Shown: piece after piece, positions 43,181 through 53,200 of the stretch
Position numbering within the stretch: the stretch's first letter is position 1
How the letters are laid out: every line of letters begins with the position of its first letter
From: an uncultured Acinetobacter sp.
Lineage (GTDB): Bacteria; Pseudomonadota; Gammaproteobacteria; Pseudomonadales; Moraxellaceae
DNA length: 58,404 nucleotides
Assembly (NCBI RefSeq): GCF_947624825.1
Contig: NZ_CANQLZ010000011.1
Coordinates: 1 to 58,404, forward strand
Reading direction: 5' to 3'
Made by a program: the position numbers and the translations under genes
The notes under the pieces: generated by a model
Seen by the model: the letters and a program-made list of their open reading frames with translations, nothing else
What the model was told of the DNA's origin: nothing
The model's database searches: none

Positions 43181-44164
43181 ATGTCAAAATATTGGATCGG
43201 TTTACTTATTGTCAGTAGTGGTTCTTTACATGCATTGAGCTTTGAACATCAAGATTGGGAAATGGCGTGTGATAATACCCATACCTGTCGTATGGCAGGT
43301 TACCAAGCCCATGATGAGGCCCCCGTATCTGTATTACTGACCTATCCGGCAGGGCGTACTGCAAAAATCAGTGGCAAAGTGCATCTGCTAGATGCACCTG
43401 TTCAGGCGACGTTATGGATCAATGCAAAAGATTATGGCGTGCTTAATTTTAAGCAAGATCAAGCCGATTTAACGCAAGTTCAAATTCAAGCACTGCTTGC
43501 TCACGCACGTCAAAATATGCGTATTGAGTTGCGCCAAGGCAATCAAATATGGCGTATCTCAGACCGTGGTTTAAGCGCCGTGTTGCTTACAAGTGACGAA
43601 TATCAACGGCGTGTAGGTACAGCATCGGCTTTGTTGGCAAAAGGCAAACAACCCTTAAGCCAAGTCCGAGTTATGCAAAAAATGCCAATTTACCGTATTC
43701 GCAATTATGTGCCAGCTCAAGCACAGCATGTTGCTTTGAGGGAAGCTCAAGCGCAAAAAATCGTATCAGGTTTAAAGAAATCCACCTCAAAGCAAGATTG
43801 TCCGTTGCTTTGGAACAAGCAAGATAGTGAAAAACTGACGATTTATCCGCTTAACGCGCAACAAGTGTTGGTGGAAGTTCCGTGTTGGCAAGCGGCATAT
43901 AATGCAGGTGTAGGCATGTGGCTGATGAATCAGCAGTTGAGTGAAGTGCAACAATGGGTCACGTATTCAGGTACAAGCTTTAGTGAAGGGCAAGTATTTG
44001 CTCAGCATAAAGGCCGTGGTTTAGGCGACTGTTATCGCGTTGAAGAATGGGCATTTACCGGACAGCGTTTTCAAGCAACTTACAAAGCACAGCAGTTACA
44101 ATGTAAAGGCTTTGCAGGTGGTGCATGGCAGCTGTCCACTTGGGTTGCTCAAGTCACATCATAA
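43181..44164 (+). CDS. Periplasmic DUF1176 protein
   Basis: From the ATG at 43181 (GGAG ribosome site) the protein is 327 residues with a signal peptide (about 1-19, ending LHA). It resembles the DUF1176 family through FEHQDWEMACDNTHTCRMAGYQ, DRGLSAVLL and the C-terminal GRGLGDCYRVEEWAFTGQRF, with cysteines likely paired in the periplasm. Function unknown. Reading frames that start earlier lie inside the AI-2E-GAF gene. The tight spacing suggests one transcript with that transporter. Confidence 0.83.
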   Translation: MSKYWIGLLIVSSGSLHALSFEHQDWEMACDNTHTCRMAGYQAHDEAPVSVLLTYPAGRTAKISGKVHLLDAPVQATLWINAKDYGVLNFKQDQADLTQVQIQALLAHARQNMRIELRQGNQIWRISDRGLSAVLLTSDEYQRRVGTASALLAKGKQPLSQVRVMQKMPIYRIRNYVPAQAQHVALREAQAQKIVSGLKKSTSKQDCPLLWNKQDSEKLTIYPLNAQQVLVEVPCWQAAYNAGVGMWLMNQQLSEVQQWVTYSGTSFSEGQVFAQHKGRGLGDCYRVEEWAFTGQRFQATYKAQQLQCKGFAGGAWQLSTWVAQVTS

Positions 44165-44189
44165 AAAAAGCCGCTCTATGGAGCGGCTG
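44163..44189 (-). terminator. Intrinsic terminator of dusC
   Basis: AGCCGCTC and GAGCGGCT with a T run on the minus strand only, just beyond the dusC stop. Confidence 0.85.
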
Positions 44190-44192
44190 ATG

Positions 44193-45125
44193 TTAAAGAT
44201 GCTGTTGTAATTTTTGGGTAATGTCATCTAAAGCTTTAATGCGTTTGACTTCATCCCAAAGGAGTTTCGCTTCTGGGTAGTGTTTACTCATCATGCCAAG
44301 CCATTGTTTATAACGACCCACCATGTTCATTTCTTTTTTATAGCCGCCATTTAAAAAACGAATTTGCAAACCGACTAAGTCTTGCCAAGACAACAATGGG
44401 GTGTCGCTATTTTGACGAATGCATTGGGTTAAATCAGGTGTGGTCACTGCACCACGTCCAATCATTAAATCTTGACAACCTGATTCAAGTAAACACTGCT
44501 TAGCGTCTTGATTGCTCCAAATTTCGCCATTGGCAATCACATTAATTTTGAGTGCTTCGCGAATGGGTTGTAACAAATCCCAAAAGGCAGGTGGGGTATA
44601 ACCATCGGCTTTGGTGCGTGCATGTACCGTCACCCAAGCTGCGCCTGCATCTTCAATGGCATGCGCATTTTCTAAAGTAAAATTACGATCTAAATACCCT
44701 AAGCGCATTTTAGCCGACACTGGAATATGAGAGGGTACTGCATCACGTACTGCTTTGACCAGTTGATGCACCACTTCGGGTTCATCGAGTAATACAGAGC
44801 CACCACGGTGACGATTGACGGTTTTGGCAGGACAACCAAAATTCATATCAATTGCAGGTGCGCCTAATTCGGCAGCACGCGCTGCATTGGCGGCAAGCAT
44901 GTCAGGATCATTGCCTAAAAATTGCACATGCACAGGGGTGCCTGCCGCGGTTTTGCCCCCATTTAACAATTCAGGGCAATAGGCATGATAAATGTGATCT
45001 GGCAATACAGAGTTGGTAACACGAATAAACTCAGTGACACACCAGTCAAAGCGACCTACGGATGTCAGTACATCACGCATAATGGGATCGGTTAAGCCTT
45101 CCATGGGTGCAAGCACAAGTTTCAA
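44193..45125 (-). CDS. dusC: tRNA-dihydrouridine(16) synthase DusC
   Basis: DusC reduces U16 of tRNA with FMN and NADPH. The 310-residue protein begins LAPMEGLTDPIMRDVL and keeps the DusC-type CVTEFIRVT, MNFGCPAKTVNRHRGGSVLL with the catalytic Cys98, HARTKADGYTPPAFW and GRGAVTTPDL. The EFIRV motif and overall alignment with E. coli DusC separate it from DusA and DusB. Confidence 0.93.
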   Translation of the reverse strand: MKLVLAPMEGLTDPIMRDVLTSVGRFDWCVTEFIRVTNSVLPDHIYHAYCPELLNGGKTAAGTPVHVQFLGNDPDMLAANAARAAELGAPAIDMNFGCPAKTVNRHRGGSVLLDEPEVVHQLVKAVRDAVPSHIPVSAKMRLGYLDRNFTLENAHAIEDAGAAWVTVHARTKADGYTPPAFWDLLQPIREALKINVIANGEIWSNQDAKQCLLESGCQDLMIGRGAVTTPDLTQCIRQNSDTPLLSWQDLVGLQIRFLNGGYKKEMNMVGRYKQWLGMMSKHYPEAKLLWDEVKRIKALDDITQKLQQHL

Positions 45126-45210
45126 AGCGTATTACCTTAAAATAAAAAAACGTGTTATACGCAAAATGCTGCACGCTGTCTAGTCAGCCAACAACACCGC
45201 TAGGCTGTGT

Positions 45211-45324
45211 TTATAAAATGTAGTCAATCATCAGTTGACCAATGAAAAAACCAATAACGGAATATAGAGTAATAATAAAAAACGTGAACCACGCTTTGTT
45301 TTTCTTTTTGAGAGCTTTCAACAT
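45211..45324 (-). CDS. Tiny single-span membrane ORF (37 residues)
   Basis: A 37-codon minus-strand frame starts MLKALKKKNKAWFTFF, continues as a hydrophobic helix (IITLYSVIGFFIGQLM) and ends IDYIL. A TTGGA ribosome-like site lies eight to ten bases upstream. It lies between the cytochrome assembly gene and dusC on the same strand, 85 bases ahead of dusC. The layout, basic start then one span, matches the other tiny ORFs of this window. Confidence 0.55.
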   Translation of the reverse strand: MLKALKKKNKAWFTFFIITLYSVIGFFIGQLMIDYIL

Positions 45325-45432
45325 TTTAAATTCCAAGTTTAAAATTGATGATTCATTTTAGCGCAATTTTTAACAAAATATAATCAATAAACACACAATG
45401 TTGGTGCTGCATATATGTACGTGGTAAAAATT

Positions 45433-46242
45433 TTAAGAATTTAAAATCATTTCTAACACAAATTTAGAACCAATAAAGCCAAGGGCGAGTAAAGCAAAAC
45501 CAATTAAAGTAAAGCGAATGGCTTTTTGTCCACGCCAGCCAAAAGCATAATGACCCACTAACAACACTGCATATACCCACCACGACATTAAACTAAACAC
45601 GGTTTTATGTGCTAAATGCTGGGCAAAGAAGTTATCAATGGTAAAAAAGCCAAAGCCTAATGCAATGGTTAATATGACGAAACCAGTCATCAGCAAATCA
45701 AATAACAATGATTCCATGGTTTGTAATGAAGGCAGTAAATTCACCCAAACGCGCTTTTTATTTTTCTTTTTTAATTCACGATTTTGAAACCACAGCAGCA
45801 CGGCATGAATCGCAGCCATAAACAGCACAGTATAAGCAGACAACGATAAGATAATATGCAGGTCTAAACCCAAAGAAGATGCGGTAATGCTCAGCTTGGG
45901 TTGACTCAAGGTAAAGCCTAAAATTAAGCCTGTGGCAGCAACCGGAATTGCAATTAAGATTAAGCCCAACACAGGACGATAGGTACTAAATAATACACTC
46001 AGTAACAACATGAGTCCTGAGGTAAAAGACACCACATTAAACACATCATAATGAATCCCCATTGGGGTCAACATGTCATGGTACAACACCGAAGCATGCA
46101 GCATTAAGCCCAATACTACACTCAGGCTCACCAACCAACGATTAGGTTCCGATTTTTCCATGAAATGCGCAACCACATAGCAAAATGACGTGGTGTAAGC
46201 AAGCAAAGCCAGAATCGTATAAACCAAGGGGAGGCTAATCAT
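45433..46242 (-). CDS. Cytochrome c assembly family membrane protein (CcsA/HemX-like, YpjD)
   Basis: A 269-residue protein with eight membrane spans. It resembles the CcmC/CcsA-type proteins through HIILSLSAYTVLFMAAIHAVLLWFQ and a VFSLMSWWVYAVLLVGHYAFGWRGQKA segment with the WWVYA and haem-ligand histidines. The YpjD/HemX subgroup is commonly encoded divergently beside ffh in gamma-proteobacteria, as here. The role in haem handling is inferred; it is not a full CcsA. Confidence 0.85.
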   Translation of the reverse strand: MISLPLVYTILALLAYTTSFCYVVAHFMEKSEPNRWLVSLSVVLGLMLHASVLYHDMLTPMGIHYDVFNVVSFTSGLMLLLSVLFSTYRPVLGLILIAIPVAATGLILGFTLSQPKLSITASSLGLDLHIILSLSAYTVLFMAAIHAVLLWFQNRELKKKNKKRVWVNLLPSLQTMESLLFDLLMTGFVILTIALGFGFFTIDNFFAQHLAHKTVFSLMSWWVYAVLLVGHYAFGWRGQKAIRFTLIGFALLALGFIGSKFVLEMILNS

Positions 46243-46379
46243 GTCAAACCTTTTTCAGGATGATGAATATTCATGGATGTAAATTCTACGCGAACTACAG
46301 TATCCTATAACATTCTATGCATAAATTTTCTATTTTAAGAAAGATTTTTCTGCAACAACCATTTTAAGCGGATTTTGCA

Positions 46380-47786
46380 ATGTTTGATACCTTAACAGAA
46401 CGACTCACGCAGAGTTTAAGAAATGTTACTGGCTCAGGGCAGCTAACCGAAGACAATATTAAAGATACGCTACGTGAAGTGCGTATGGCACTTCTTGAAG
46501 CCGATGTGGCGTTACCTGTAACTCGTGAGTTTATCGCGAAAGTTAAGGAAGAAGCATTGGGTCAAGAAGTGATGACACAGTTGTCACCGGGCCAAGCCTT
46601 CGTCAAGATCGTGTATGACGAATTGACCAAAATGATGGGTGCTGCCAACGAAACTTTGGACTTACAAGCAAAACCGCCGGTGGTGATTTTACTTGCAGGT
46701 TTACAAGGTGCGGGTAAAACCACCACAGCGGCAAAACTGGCACGCTTTTTACAAGAACGCCAAAAGAAAAAAGTGGCGATGGTGTCTGCCGACGTTTACC
46801 GTCCGGCGGCAATCAAACAGCTGCAAACGGTTGCAGGTGAGGTTGGTGCGATTTTCTTAGAATCCAATGCCGACGAAAATCCAATTACCATTGCCAATCG
46901 TGCTATCGAGCAAGCTAAAATTCAGTTTGCTGATGTGTTAATTGTCGATACTGCAGGTCGTTTGCATATTGACGAAGACATGATGGGTGAGATTAAAGAC
47001 CTCCACGCTGCCATTAGCCCAACCGAAACCTTGTTTGTGGTTGATGCCATGACGGGTCAAGATGCGGCAAATACAGCCAAAGCCTTTAATGATGCTTTGC
47101 CACTTACCGGTGTTATCTTAACCAAAACCGATGGTGATGCACGCGGTGGTGCGGCATTGTCTGTACGTGCTATTACGGGTAAGCCAATTAAATTCTTAGG
47201 TATGGGTGAAAAACTCGATGCCTTAGAGCCATTCCATCCTGAGCGTGTGGCACAACGTATCTTAGGTATGGGTGACGTTTTATCTTTAGTCGAGGAAGTA
47301 GAGCGTAAGATCGACAAAGAAAAAGCCGAAAAAATGGCGCAAAAACTGCAAAAAGGCGGCAGCTTCAACTTTGAAGATATGCTGATGCAGTTTGAGCAAA
47401 TGAATAAAATGGGCGGCATGATGGGCTTCTTAGATAAGTTGCCGGGCATGAGCAATTCAGGCATTCAAGATGCAATTGCGCAAGCCAATCCTGAAAAGCA
47501 AGTGAAAAAAATGCAAGCCATTATTCAGTCGATGACGGCCAAAGAGCGTCGTAATCCTGATTTAATGAACCCAAGCCGTAAAAAACGTATTGCAGCAGGC
47601 TGTGGTATGGAAGTGGTGGAAGTTAATAAACTCATCAAGCAGCATGCGCAAATGGCAAAAATGATGAAGAAATTTGCCAATCCAACAGGCATGGCAAAAA
47701 TGATGAAGTCACTCAGCGGTTTACAAAAGCAGTTTGGCGGCGGTGGCGGTATGGGTCCACTGTTTGGCAGTAAAGATCCAAAATAA
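46380..47786 (+). CDS. ffh: Signal recognition particle protein Ffh
   Basis: Ffh binds 4.5S RNA and signal sequences of nascent membrane proteins. The 468-residue protein has the N domain (1-90), the GTPase G domain with GLQGAGKTTTAAKLA, DTAGRLHID and TKTDGDARGGA, and the Met-rich M domain (about 300-450; LMQFEQMNKMGGMMGF, MNPSRKKRIAAGCG binding RNA). The tail is Gly-rich. Monocistronic, with a terminator after it. Confidence 0.98.
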   Translation: MFDTLTERLTQSLRNVTGSGQLTEDNIKDTLREVRMALLEADVALPVTREFIAKVKEEALGQEVMTQLSPGQAFVKIVYDELTKMMGAANETLDLQAKPPVVILLAGLQGAGKTTTAAKLARFLQERQKKKVAMVSADVYRPAAIKQLQTVAGEVGAIFLESNADENPITIANRAIEQAKIQFADVLIVDTAGRLHIDEDMMGEIKDLHAAISPTETLFVVDAMTGQDAANTAKAFNDALPLTGVILTKTDGDARGGAALSVRAITGKPIKFLGMGEKLDALEPFHPERVAQRILGMGDVLSLVEEVERKIDKEKAEKMAQKLQKGGSFNFEDMLMQFEQMNKMGGMMGFLDKLPGMSNSGIQDAIAQANPEKQVKKMQAIIQSMTAKERRNPDLMNPSRKKRIAAGCGMEVVEVNKLIKQHAQMAKMMKKFANPTGMAKMMKSLSGLQKQFGGGGGMGPLFGSKDPK

Positions 47787-47794
47787 TCTTGCTA

Positions 47795-47823
47795 CAAAAA
47801 AGGCGCCTAGTGCGCCTTTTTTT
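47795..47823. terminator. Bidirectional intrinsic terminator
   Basis: An A run, AGGCGC, a short loop, GCGCCT and a T run lie between convergent ffh and coaX. Confidence 0.9.
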
Positions 47824-47835
47824 ATATGTAAAGCC

Positions 47836-48579
47836 TTAAACCTGATTATCAGGATGTTGGCTAAAAAAGTATTGTAAGCCTTTGAGCAGTAAATCTGGTT
47901 CAACACGCGGTTGATATTGTTTTAAATAATCAGCAAATAAAACTGCATCGCCTCCGGTAAGGACCAACTCACGTGGTGATGTGGCGAGTACTTTTTCAAT
48001 ACTGCTGACCAAACCTAATAAAATTCCATGATGCACTGCATCAATAGTATTGCGTCCGGGTTCTAAATTATCAAAAGCGGCATCGGGAATTTTAATACCT
48101 TTGGTATTTTGAATTAAAGCATCACGTTGCAAATATAGATTTGGCAAGATATAGCCGCCTAAATGCTGTAAACCATTGGCCAAATCAATAGTGAGTGCAG
48201 TGCCGCAGCTAATCACACAATAATTTTTGCTGGGGTCTTGCGCCACAGCCAGCACTTGCAACCAACGGTCAATGCCTAATTGATGCGGCTGATCGTAACC
48301 GCAGCTTAAACCGGCATATTGGGCATGCACTTGCGCACAAATCACTGGCACTTTTAAGCGTTGTAACAATTGACGAATATGTTGATTAGAGGCTAAATCA
48401 AGCACAGACGATACACCAACACTTTGGATGTTAAGCTTTTTAAAATGCTGCATTAAGCCCAATAACAAATCAGCTGGCGATTGCAAATGCATCTCTGCAC
48501 CATGTTCAACAATTTCATGGTCTTGGGTAATCCAATATTTAAGCCGCGTGTTGCCAATATCAAGCCATAACTTTTTCAT
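47836..48579 (-). CDS. coaX: Type III pantothenate kinase
   Basis: CoaX catalyses the first step of coenzyme A synthesis. The 247-residue protein shows the ASKHA-fold P-loop [12 protein letters not shown], the [10 protein letters not shown] segment, [10 protein letters not shown] and [11 protein letters not shown]. It overlaps birA by four bases (ATGA), the gene pair found in Pseudomonas and relatives. No type I CoaA is seen here. Confidence 0.95.
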   Translation of the reverse strand: MKKLWLDIGNTRLKYWITQDHEIVEHGAEMHLQSPADLLLGLMQHFKKLNIQSVGVSSVLDLASNQHIRQLLQRLKVPVICAQVHAQYAGLSCGYDQPHQLGIDRWLQVLAVAQDPSKNYCVISCGTALTIDLANGLQHLGGYILPNLYLQRDALIQNTKGIKIPDAAFDNLEPGRNTIDAVHHGILLGLVSSIEKVLATSPRELVLTGGDAVLFADYLKQYQPRVEPDLLLKGLQYFFSQHPDNQV

Positions 48580-49334
48580 GACGTACCTTCGGCTAAACGT
48601 AAACGACCTTGGTAAAATGCTTGACTGCCTTGCTCGGTGTCAATGATCACTGCGCCATCATTGGCAATTCCCAAAAACTGTCCTGTGCTGATACCACCAA
48701 TATGCTCAAATGCCACCTGTTGATCTTTAAAGGCAGCATGTTGTTCAAATCGTGCCGCTAAATTACTCGATTGATGATCAAACCATTGACCCGCATTTTG
48801 AATGGCGACATACACTTCGGCAATTAAATCAATCCGTGATGGATTGACCAAGCCTAAATCCACAAGAGAGGTTGTGGCTTGGTCTTGAACTTGATCTGCC
48901 ACCGATTCAATATTGATGCCCACCCCAACAATCACTTGAGTGGGAGAAATCGGTTCAATTAAAATTCCGCCCCATTTGCCTTGTAAGCTATACAAATCAT
49001 TGGGCCATTTAATTTGCAGATCTAAATCTTTGAGGCTGGGGATATGTAGAATATTTAACGCGATTTCTAAGCTTAAACGTCCATCAATCACCGTATTTAA
49101 GTTTAACAACGCACTTAAATAAATATTGCCCACAGGCGAGACCCATGCCCTTTGGCGCTGACCACGACCGGCACTTTGTTGATGACTACACACCAAAACA
49201 TGCTGTACACCAGTTTTGGCAATTTCACGTACATCATCATTGGTAGATTGGGTCATGGGTTTGACCAAAAGGACTTCAGGCAAGTGCTGTCGTTGTTCTA
49301 GACATTGTTGCAGTTGACGCGTTTCTAAATCCAT
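48576..49334 (-). CDS. birA: Biotin-[acetyl-CoA-carboxylase] ligase without DNA-binding domain
   Basis: A 252-residue BirA of the monofunctional class: it attaches biotin to AccB through biotinyl-AMP. The catalytic domain starts almost at the N-terminus, with [11 protein letters not shown], the biotinyl-AMP loop [12 protein letters not shown] and [19 protein letters not shown], then a small C-terminal SH3-like domain. The N-terminal helix-turn-helix of E. coli BirA (321 residues) is missing, so it cannot repress biotin genes in that way. Confidence 0.94.
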   Translation of the reverse strand: MDLETRQLQQCLEQRQHLPEVLLVKPMTQSTNDDVREIAKTGVQHVLVCSHQQSAGRGQRQRAWVSPVGNIYLSALLNLNTVIDGRLSLEIALNILHIPSLKDLDLQIKWPNDLYSLQGKWGGILIEPISPTQVIVGVGINIESVADQVQDQATTSLVDLGLVNPSRIDLIAEVYVAIQNAGQWFDHQSSNLAARFEQHAAFKDQQVAFEHIGGISTGQFLGIANDGAVIIDTEQGSQAFYQGRLRLAEGTS

Positions 49335-49575
49335 TTAATTTTAAATCGAGTAAAAAATTCTTATGGAGTTAAGCATAAATGACGCGTAAAGCGCAATTAG
49401 TGCCATCACAACTGCGGCATTGATGTAATGCTGTAAACTTGCATTTAAAAATAAAAATACAGTGAAATTTTGGCTGAAATTGGTAGAAAAATTACAGTGC
49501 ATGTGGTGGGGCTTGTTGGTTAAGATAGCAGCAAATTATTTAAATATTTGTGCCAAGAACAACAATAGGATCACT

Positions 49576-50271
49576 ATGCCACAACATGAGGGCAGCAGTT
49601 TAGCCCAACAGATTGCTGAGTACATTGCCAAAAAAATTATTCAAGGTGAATGGGTTGAGGGTGAGCGTATTCAAGAACTGCGCATTGCACAAGAACTCAA
49701 CGTCAGTCGTGGTTCAGTCCGTGAAGCATTGATTTTATTACAACACACCGACTTAATTGAGATTTTCCCAAGACGTGGTGCTGTAGTGGTCGAAATGTCC
49801 AGTATGCAAGTGTCGGCTTTATTTGAAACGTTAAGTTTGTTATTGGGGCAAATAGTGGCATATATCAGTGAAGATCTCACACCACTACAAAAGCACTGTG
49901 TGCTGCCGCTTGAGGCGCAATTAAATCACTTTTGCCTGACGCAGGATATTGAACATTTTTATGATGCCATTTTTTTATGTTTACAAGATTGCCTTGAAAG
50001 CGCGCGTTATCGTTATTTAGCACGCTTTTATCAAGATCTTTTGCCCAATTTACGCCGTTGCTACTTTTTAACGTTAAACATGACCAAGCATGAACTGTTA
50101 CAATCCGAGGCGCAGTTTAAATTAGTGATTGCTGCAATTTTAAGCCAAAAACCGCAACAAGCCACTTTATTTATGCACGATTTTTGTCGACACTTGCAGC
50201 AGCTTGTGTTGCAGTCGCTGACACGAATGAAACAAATTGAATTGGCGTGGGCAAAACGTTCACGGCGCTAA
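49576..50271 (+). CDS. GntR-family transcriptional regulator (FadR/FCD-type)
   Basis: From the ATG at 49576 the regulator is 231 residues. The winged helix at residues about 8-75 is classical GntR: AEYIAKKIIQGEWVEGERIQELRIAQELNVSRGSVREALILLQHTDLIEIFPRRGAVV. The all-helical C-terminal domain (about 85-220) resembles FCD. The gene starts a conserved group followed by smc, zipA and ligA, as in Pseudomonas. The effector is unknown; possible control of this unit is inference. The extension up to 49462 is rejected. Confidence 0.87.
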   Translation: MPQHEGSSLAQQIAEYIAKKIIQGEWVEGERIQELRIAQELNVSRGSVREALILLQHTDLIEIFPRRGAVVVEMSSMQVSALFETLSLLLGQIVAYISEDLTPLQKHCVLPLEAQLNHFCLTQDIEHFYDAIFLCLQDCLESARYRYLARFYQDLLPNLRRCYFLTLNMTKHELLQSEAQFKLVIAAILSQKPQQATLFMHDFCRHLQQLVLQSLTRMKQIELAWAKRSRR

Positions 50272-50281
50272 GCAGGACACT

Positions 50282-53200
50282 ATGCGTTTAAGCAGTTTAA
50301 AACTTTCCGGCTTTAAATCTTTTGCCGACAGCAGCACCTTAAATTTTAAAGCCAACCGTACTGCGGTGGTGGGACCAAACGGTTGTGGTAAATCTAATGT
50401 GATTGACGCTATCCGTTGGGTCATGGGTGAGTCGAGTGCGCGTCAGTTACGTGGCGGTACCATGCAAGATGTAATTTTTACCGGTACGGCTAAACGTAAA
50501 CCTGTAGGGGTTGCTAGTGTAGAGCTACGTTTTGACAACACCTATGGCAAATTAGGCGGCATGTATAATGCCTATGCTGAACTGTCGGTGCGTCGTCAGG
50601 TCAATCGAGAAGGTAAATCTGAATATTTTTTAAATGGCACTAAATGTCGCCGCCGTGATATTACCGATATCTTTTTAGGTACAGGTTTGGGGCCACGCTC
50701 CTACGCTATTATTGAGCAAGGCATGATTAACCGCTTGGTCGATGCCAAACCTGATGAAATGCGGGTCTATATTGAAGAAGCCGCAGGGGTATCACGTTAT
50801 CAAGCGCGTCGGCGTGAAACTTTAACGCACTTAGAACACACCACACAAAACTTAGCTCGTTTAGAAGATATACGCCTTGAACTTGCAGCACAATTAAAAA
50901 CCTTAAAACGCCAAGCCGATGCAGCTTTACAGTATCAACAGCTTGATGCGCATATCCGAACTTTAAAAATTGAAGTGTTGTCCTGTCAATATGGGCAAAG
51001 CTTGTGCTTACAACAACAATATAACGCTGATCTACAGACTTTAACTGCGCAATTTAAGCTGATACGTGCTGAACTAAGCACCTTAGAACAGGACTTAAGC
51101 ACAAGTAGTACACGTTTTCAGGGTTTAATGCAGCAATCTATGCCACTGCAACAACAGTGGCAAAGCGCTGAGCATCAACTTGCAGCGCTTAAAAGTCAGT
51201 TACAGCATAAACAGCAATTGCTTAGTCAAAATCAACAGCAATTGACTCAACTAGACGCACAAAAACAGCAATACCAACAGCGTTTACAATTGCTTGATGT
51301 GCAACTTGATACTTTAAGCACTCAGCAAGATCAAGCACAGGCTGAATATGGCCAATATGCAGACAAAGCACTTGCAGCACAGCAACAGTGCCGCGACTTA
51401 AAAGCACAGCAGCAACAGATTGAGCAGCAGTTTCAGGTTGTTAAAACTCAAGTGGATATACAGCAACAGCAACAATTGCAGTTATACCACCAAGTCGAGC
51501 AGCTCAAAAAAAACATTCAACGTCAGCAACAGCAAAGTGAAATGCTCAATGCACAGTTACATGCTTTAAGCCGCCACGAGCAGCAACATGATGTGTTGGC
51601 ATTGGCGCGACAGAAAACCGAACTTGAGACAAGCTTAAAACAATGTGCAGAGCACATCACCGCTTGCCAAAGTGAGATTGCCACTTTAGAAAACACCGAG
51701 CGTGATTTACAACAACAACTACAAAGTGGGCAAAATCAAATTCAGTTGCTACAACGTGAGCAACAACAACTACAACAATCTTTGCCAAAGGCTACAAGCC
51801 ATACAGCACAACAGCCAACGCTGATAGACCTATTACAATTTACCGATGCAGCTAAACCGTATGCCGCGCTGTTAGAAAAATTCTTAAATCATTGGTTAGC
51901 CAGTCAGGTGAACTCTGCCCAAACGCCTTTTGCTCCCAATATTGCACGGCAAATTAAAGTATCAGATGTTACAGCTATGAATGTTGCAGGTTTAGCGCCA
52001 CTGAGCACATGGATTATTGAACCACAACATTCATTATTGAATAGTGTTGCGCTGGCCGACAATCTTGAGCAAGCCTTGACGTTACAAAATCAATTAAGCT
52101 TAGGGCAAAGCATTTTAAGCTTAGATGGTTATCATGTGGGGCAAGACTGGTTGATTGCATTTGATTATCAAACCAACTCAGCCACAGGCTTAACTCAACG
52201 CTTACGTTGTGCTGAAATTGAAGAAGAACTCAAGCAATTCGCTCAAGAGATTGCAGCATTAAAACCCCGTCGTGCTGAAAACCTGAATCAACTGTTTGAA
52301 GCCAAAGGCAATTTAAAACAGCAACAGGCTAATTTTGAACAGATGCAGCAGCAGTATCATCAATTAACCTTAACGGAAGTGAAGCAGCAAACCGCACAAC
52401 ACGCTTTTGCACTACAGCAACAACAATTAAGCCAACAATTGAGCGGCATTACAGCGCAAATACAAGAAGATCAGCAGCAATATGATGCGCTTAATCTGCA
52501 ACTACAAAGCATTCACGCTGAGTTAACGCATCAGCAACCACAATATAAAACCTTGCAGTTTCAGCTTGAGACTGGCCTTGAGGCATTCGAGCAAGCAGAA
52601 AAAGTTGCACTTTATGCCGAGCAAGATATAAGCAGCGCCACACGCCGTGTCAATGAGTTGGAGCAACAAATTGAATTGCTTAACAAAGACTTATCCTTTT
52701 TAACCACGCAAGGCAGCCAGATTAGCGCTCAAATCCAACAAACCAATGCTTTGATTGAACCTTTGTGCAGTGAAATTCCGGCTTTAAATGCAGAGCTGAC
52801 GACCCAGCAAATCATCGTGAATGAGCTCAAACAGCAATGGCAAGCATGGCAGCAACAACTCAACACCTTACAAGCCGAGCAGCAGCATTTGACCGAGCAA
52901 CGTCAAGCTTTGCAACAACAGGATGAACAACTGCGTCAACAACTTGAACAAAAGCGTTTAAGTTGGCAAGCGGCAAAAAGTGATGCGGCCCATTATCTCA
53001 CGCTACTTGATGCCATAGATGCGAAGCCCAAAGAGGTCAGTATTGATCTGCAAGCCAAACAACATGCTTTAGAACAGGCACAACAACGCTTTGCTAAACT
53101 CGGTGCTGTGAATTTTGCCGCCTCAGCAGAATATAGCCAAGTGTTAGCCCGTTATGATGAGCTACAACATCAAATGCAGGACTTAGACAATACCGTGGCG

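Noticed and set aside
45375..45390. Third copy of the AATATAATCAA-like motif found in the 39.8-40.1 kb repeats
   Set aside because: Only a partial match in an AT-rich gap; chance is likely.
47057..47464. Open minus-strand frame of 135 codons inside ffh
   Set aside because: Antisense shadow of a highly conserved gene, Ser/Cys/Ile-rich and unlike a real protein.
49462..49575. N-terminal extension of the GntR regulator
   Set aside because: The added 38 residues do not match GntR proteins; the family domain starts right after the ATG at 49576.
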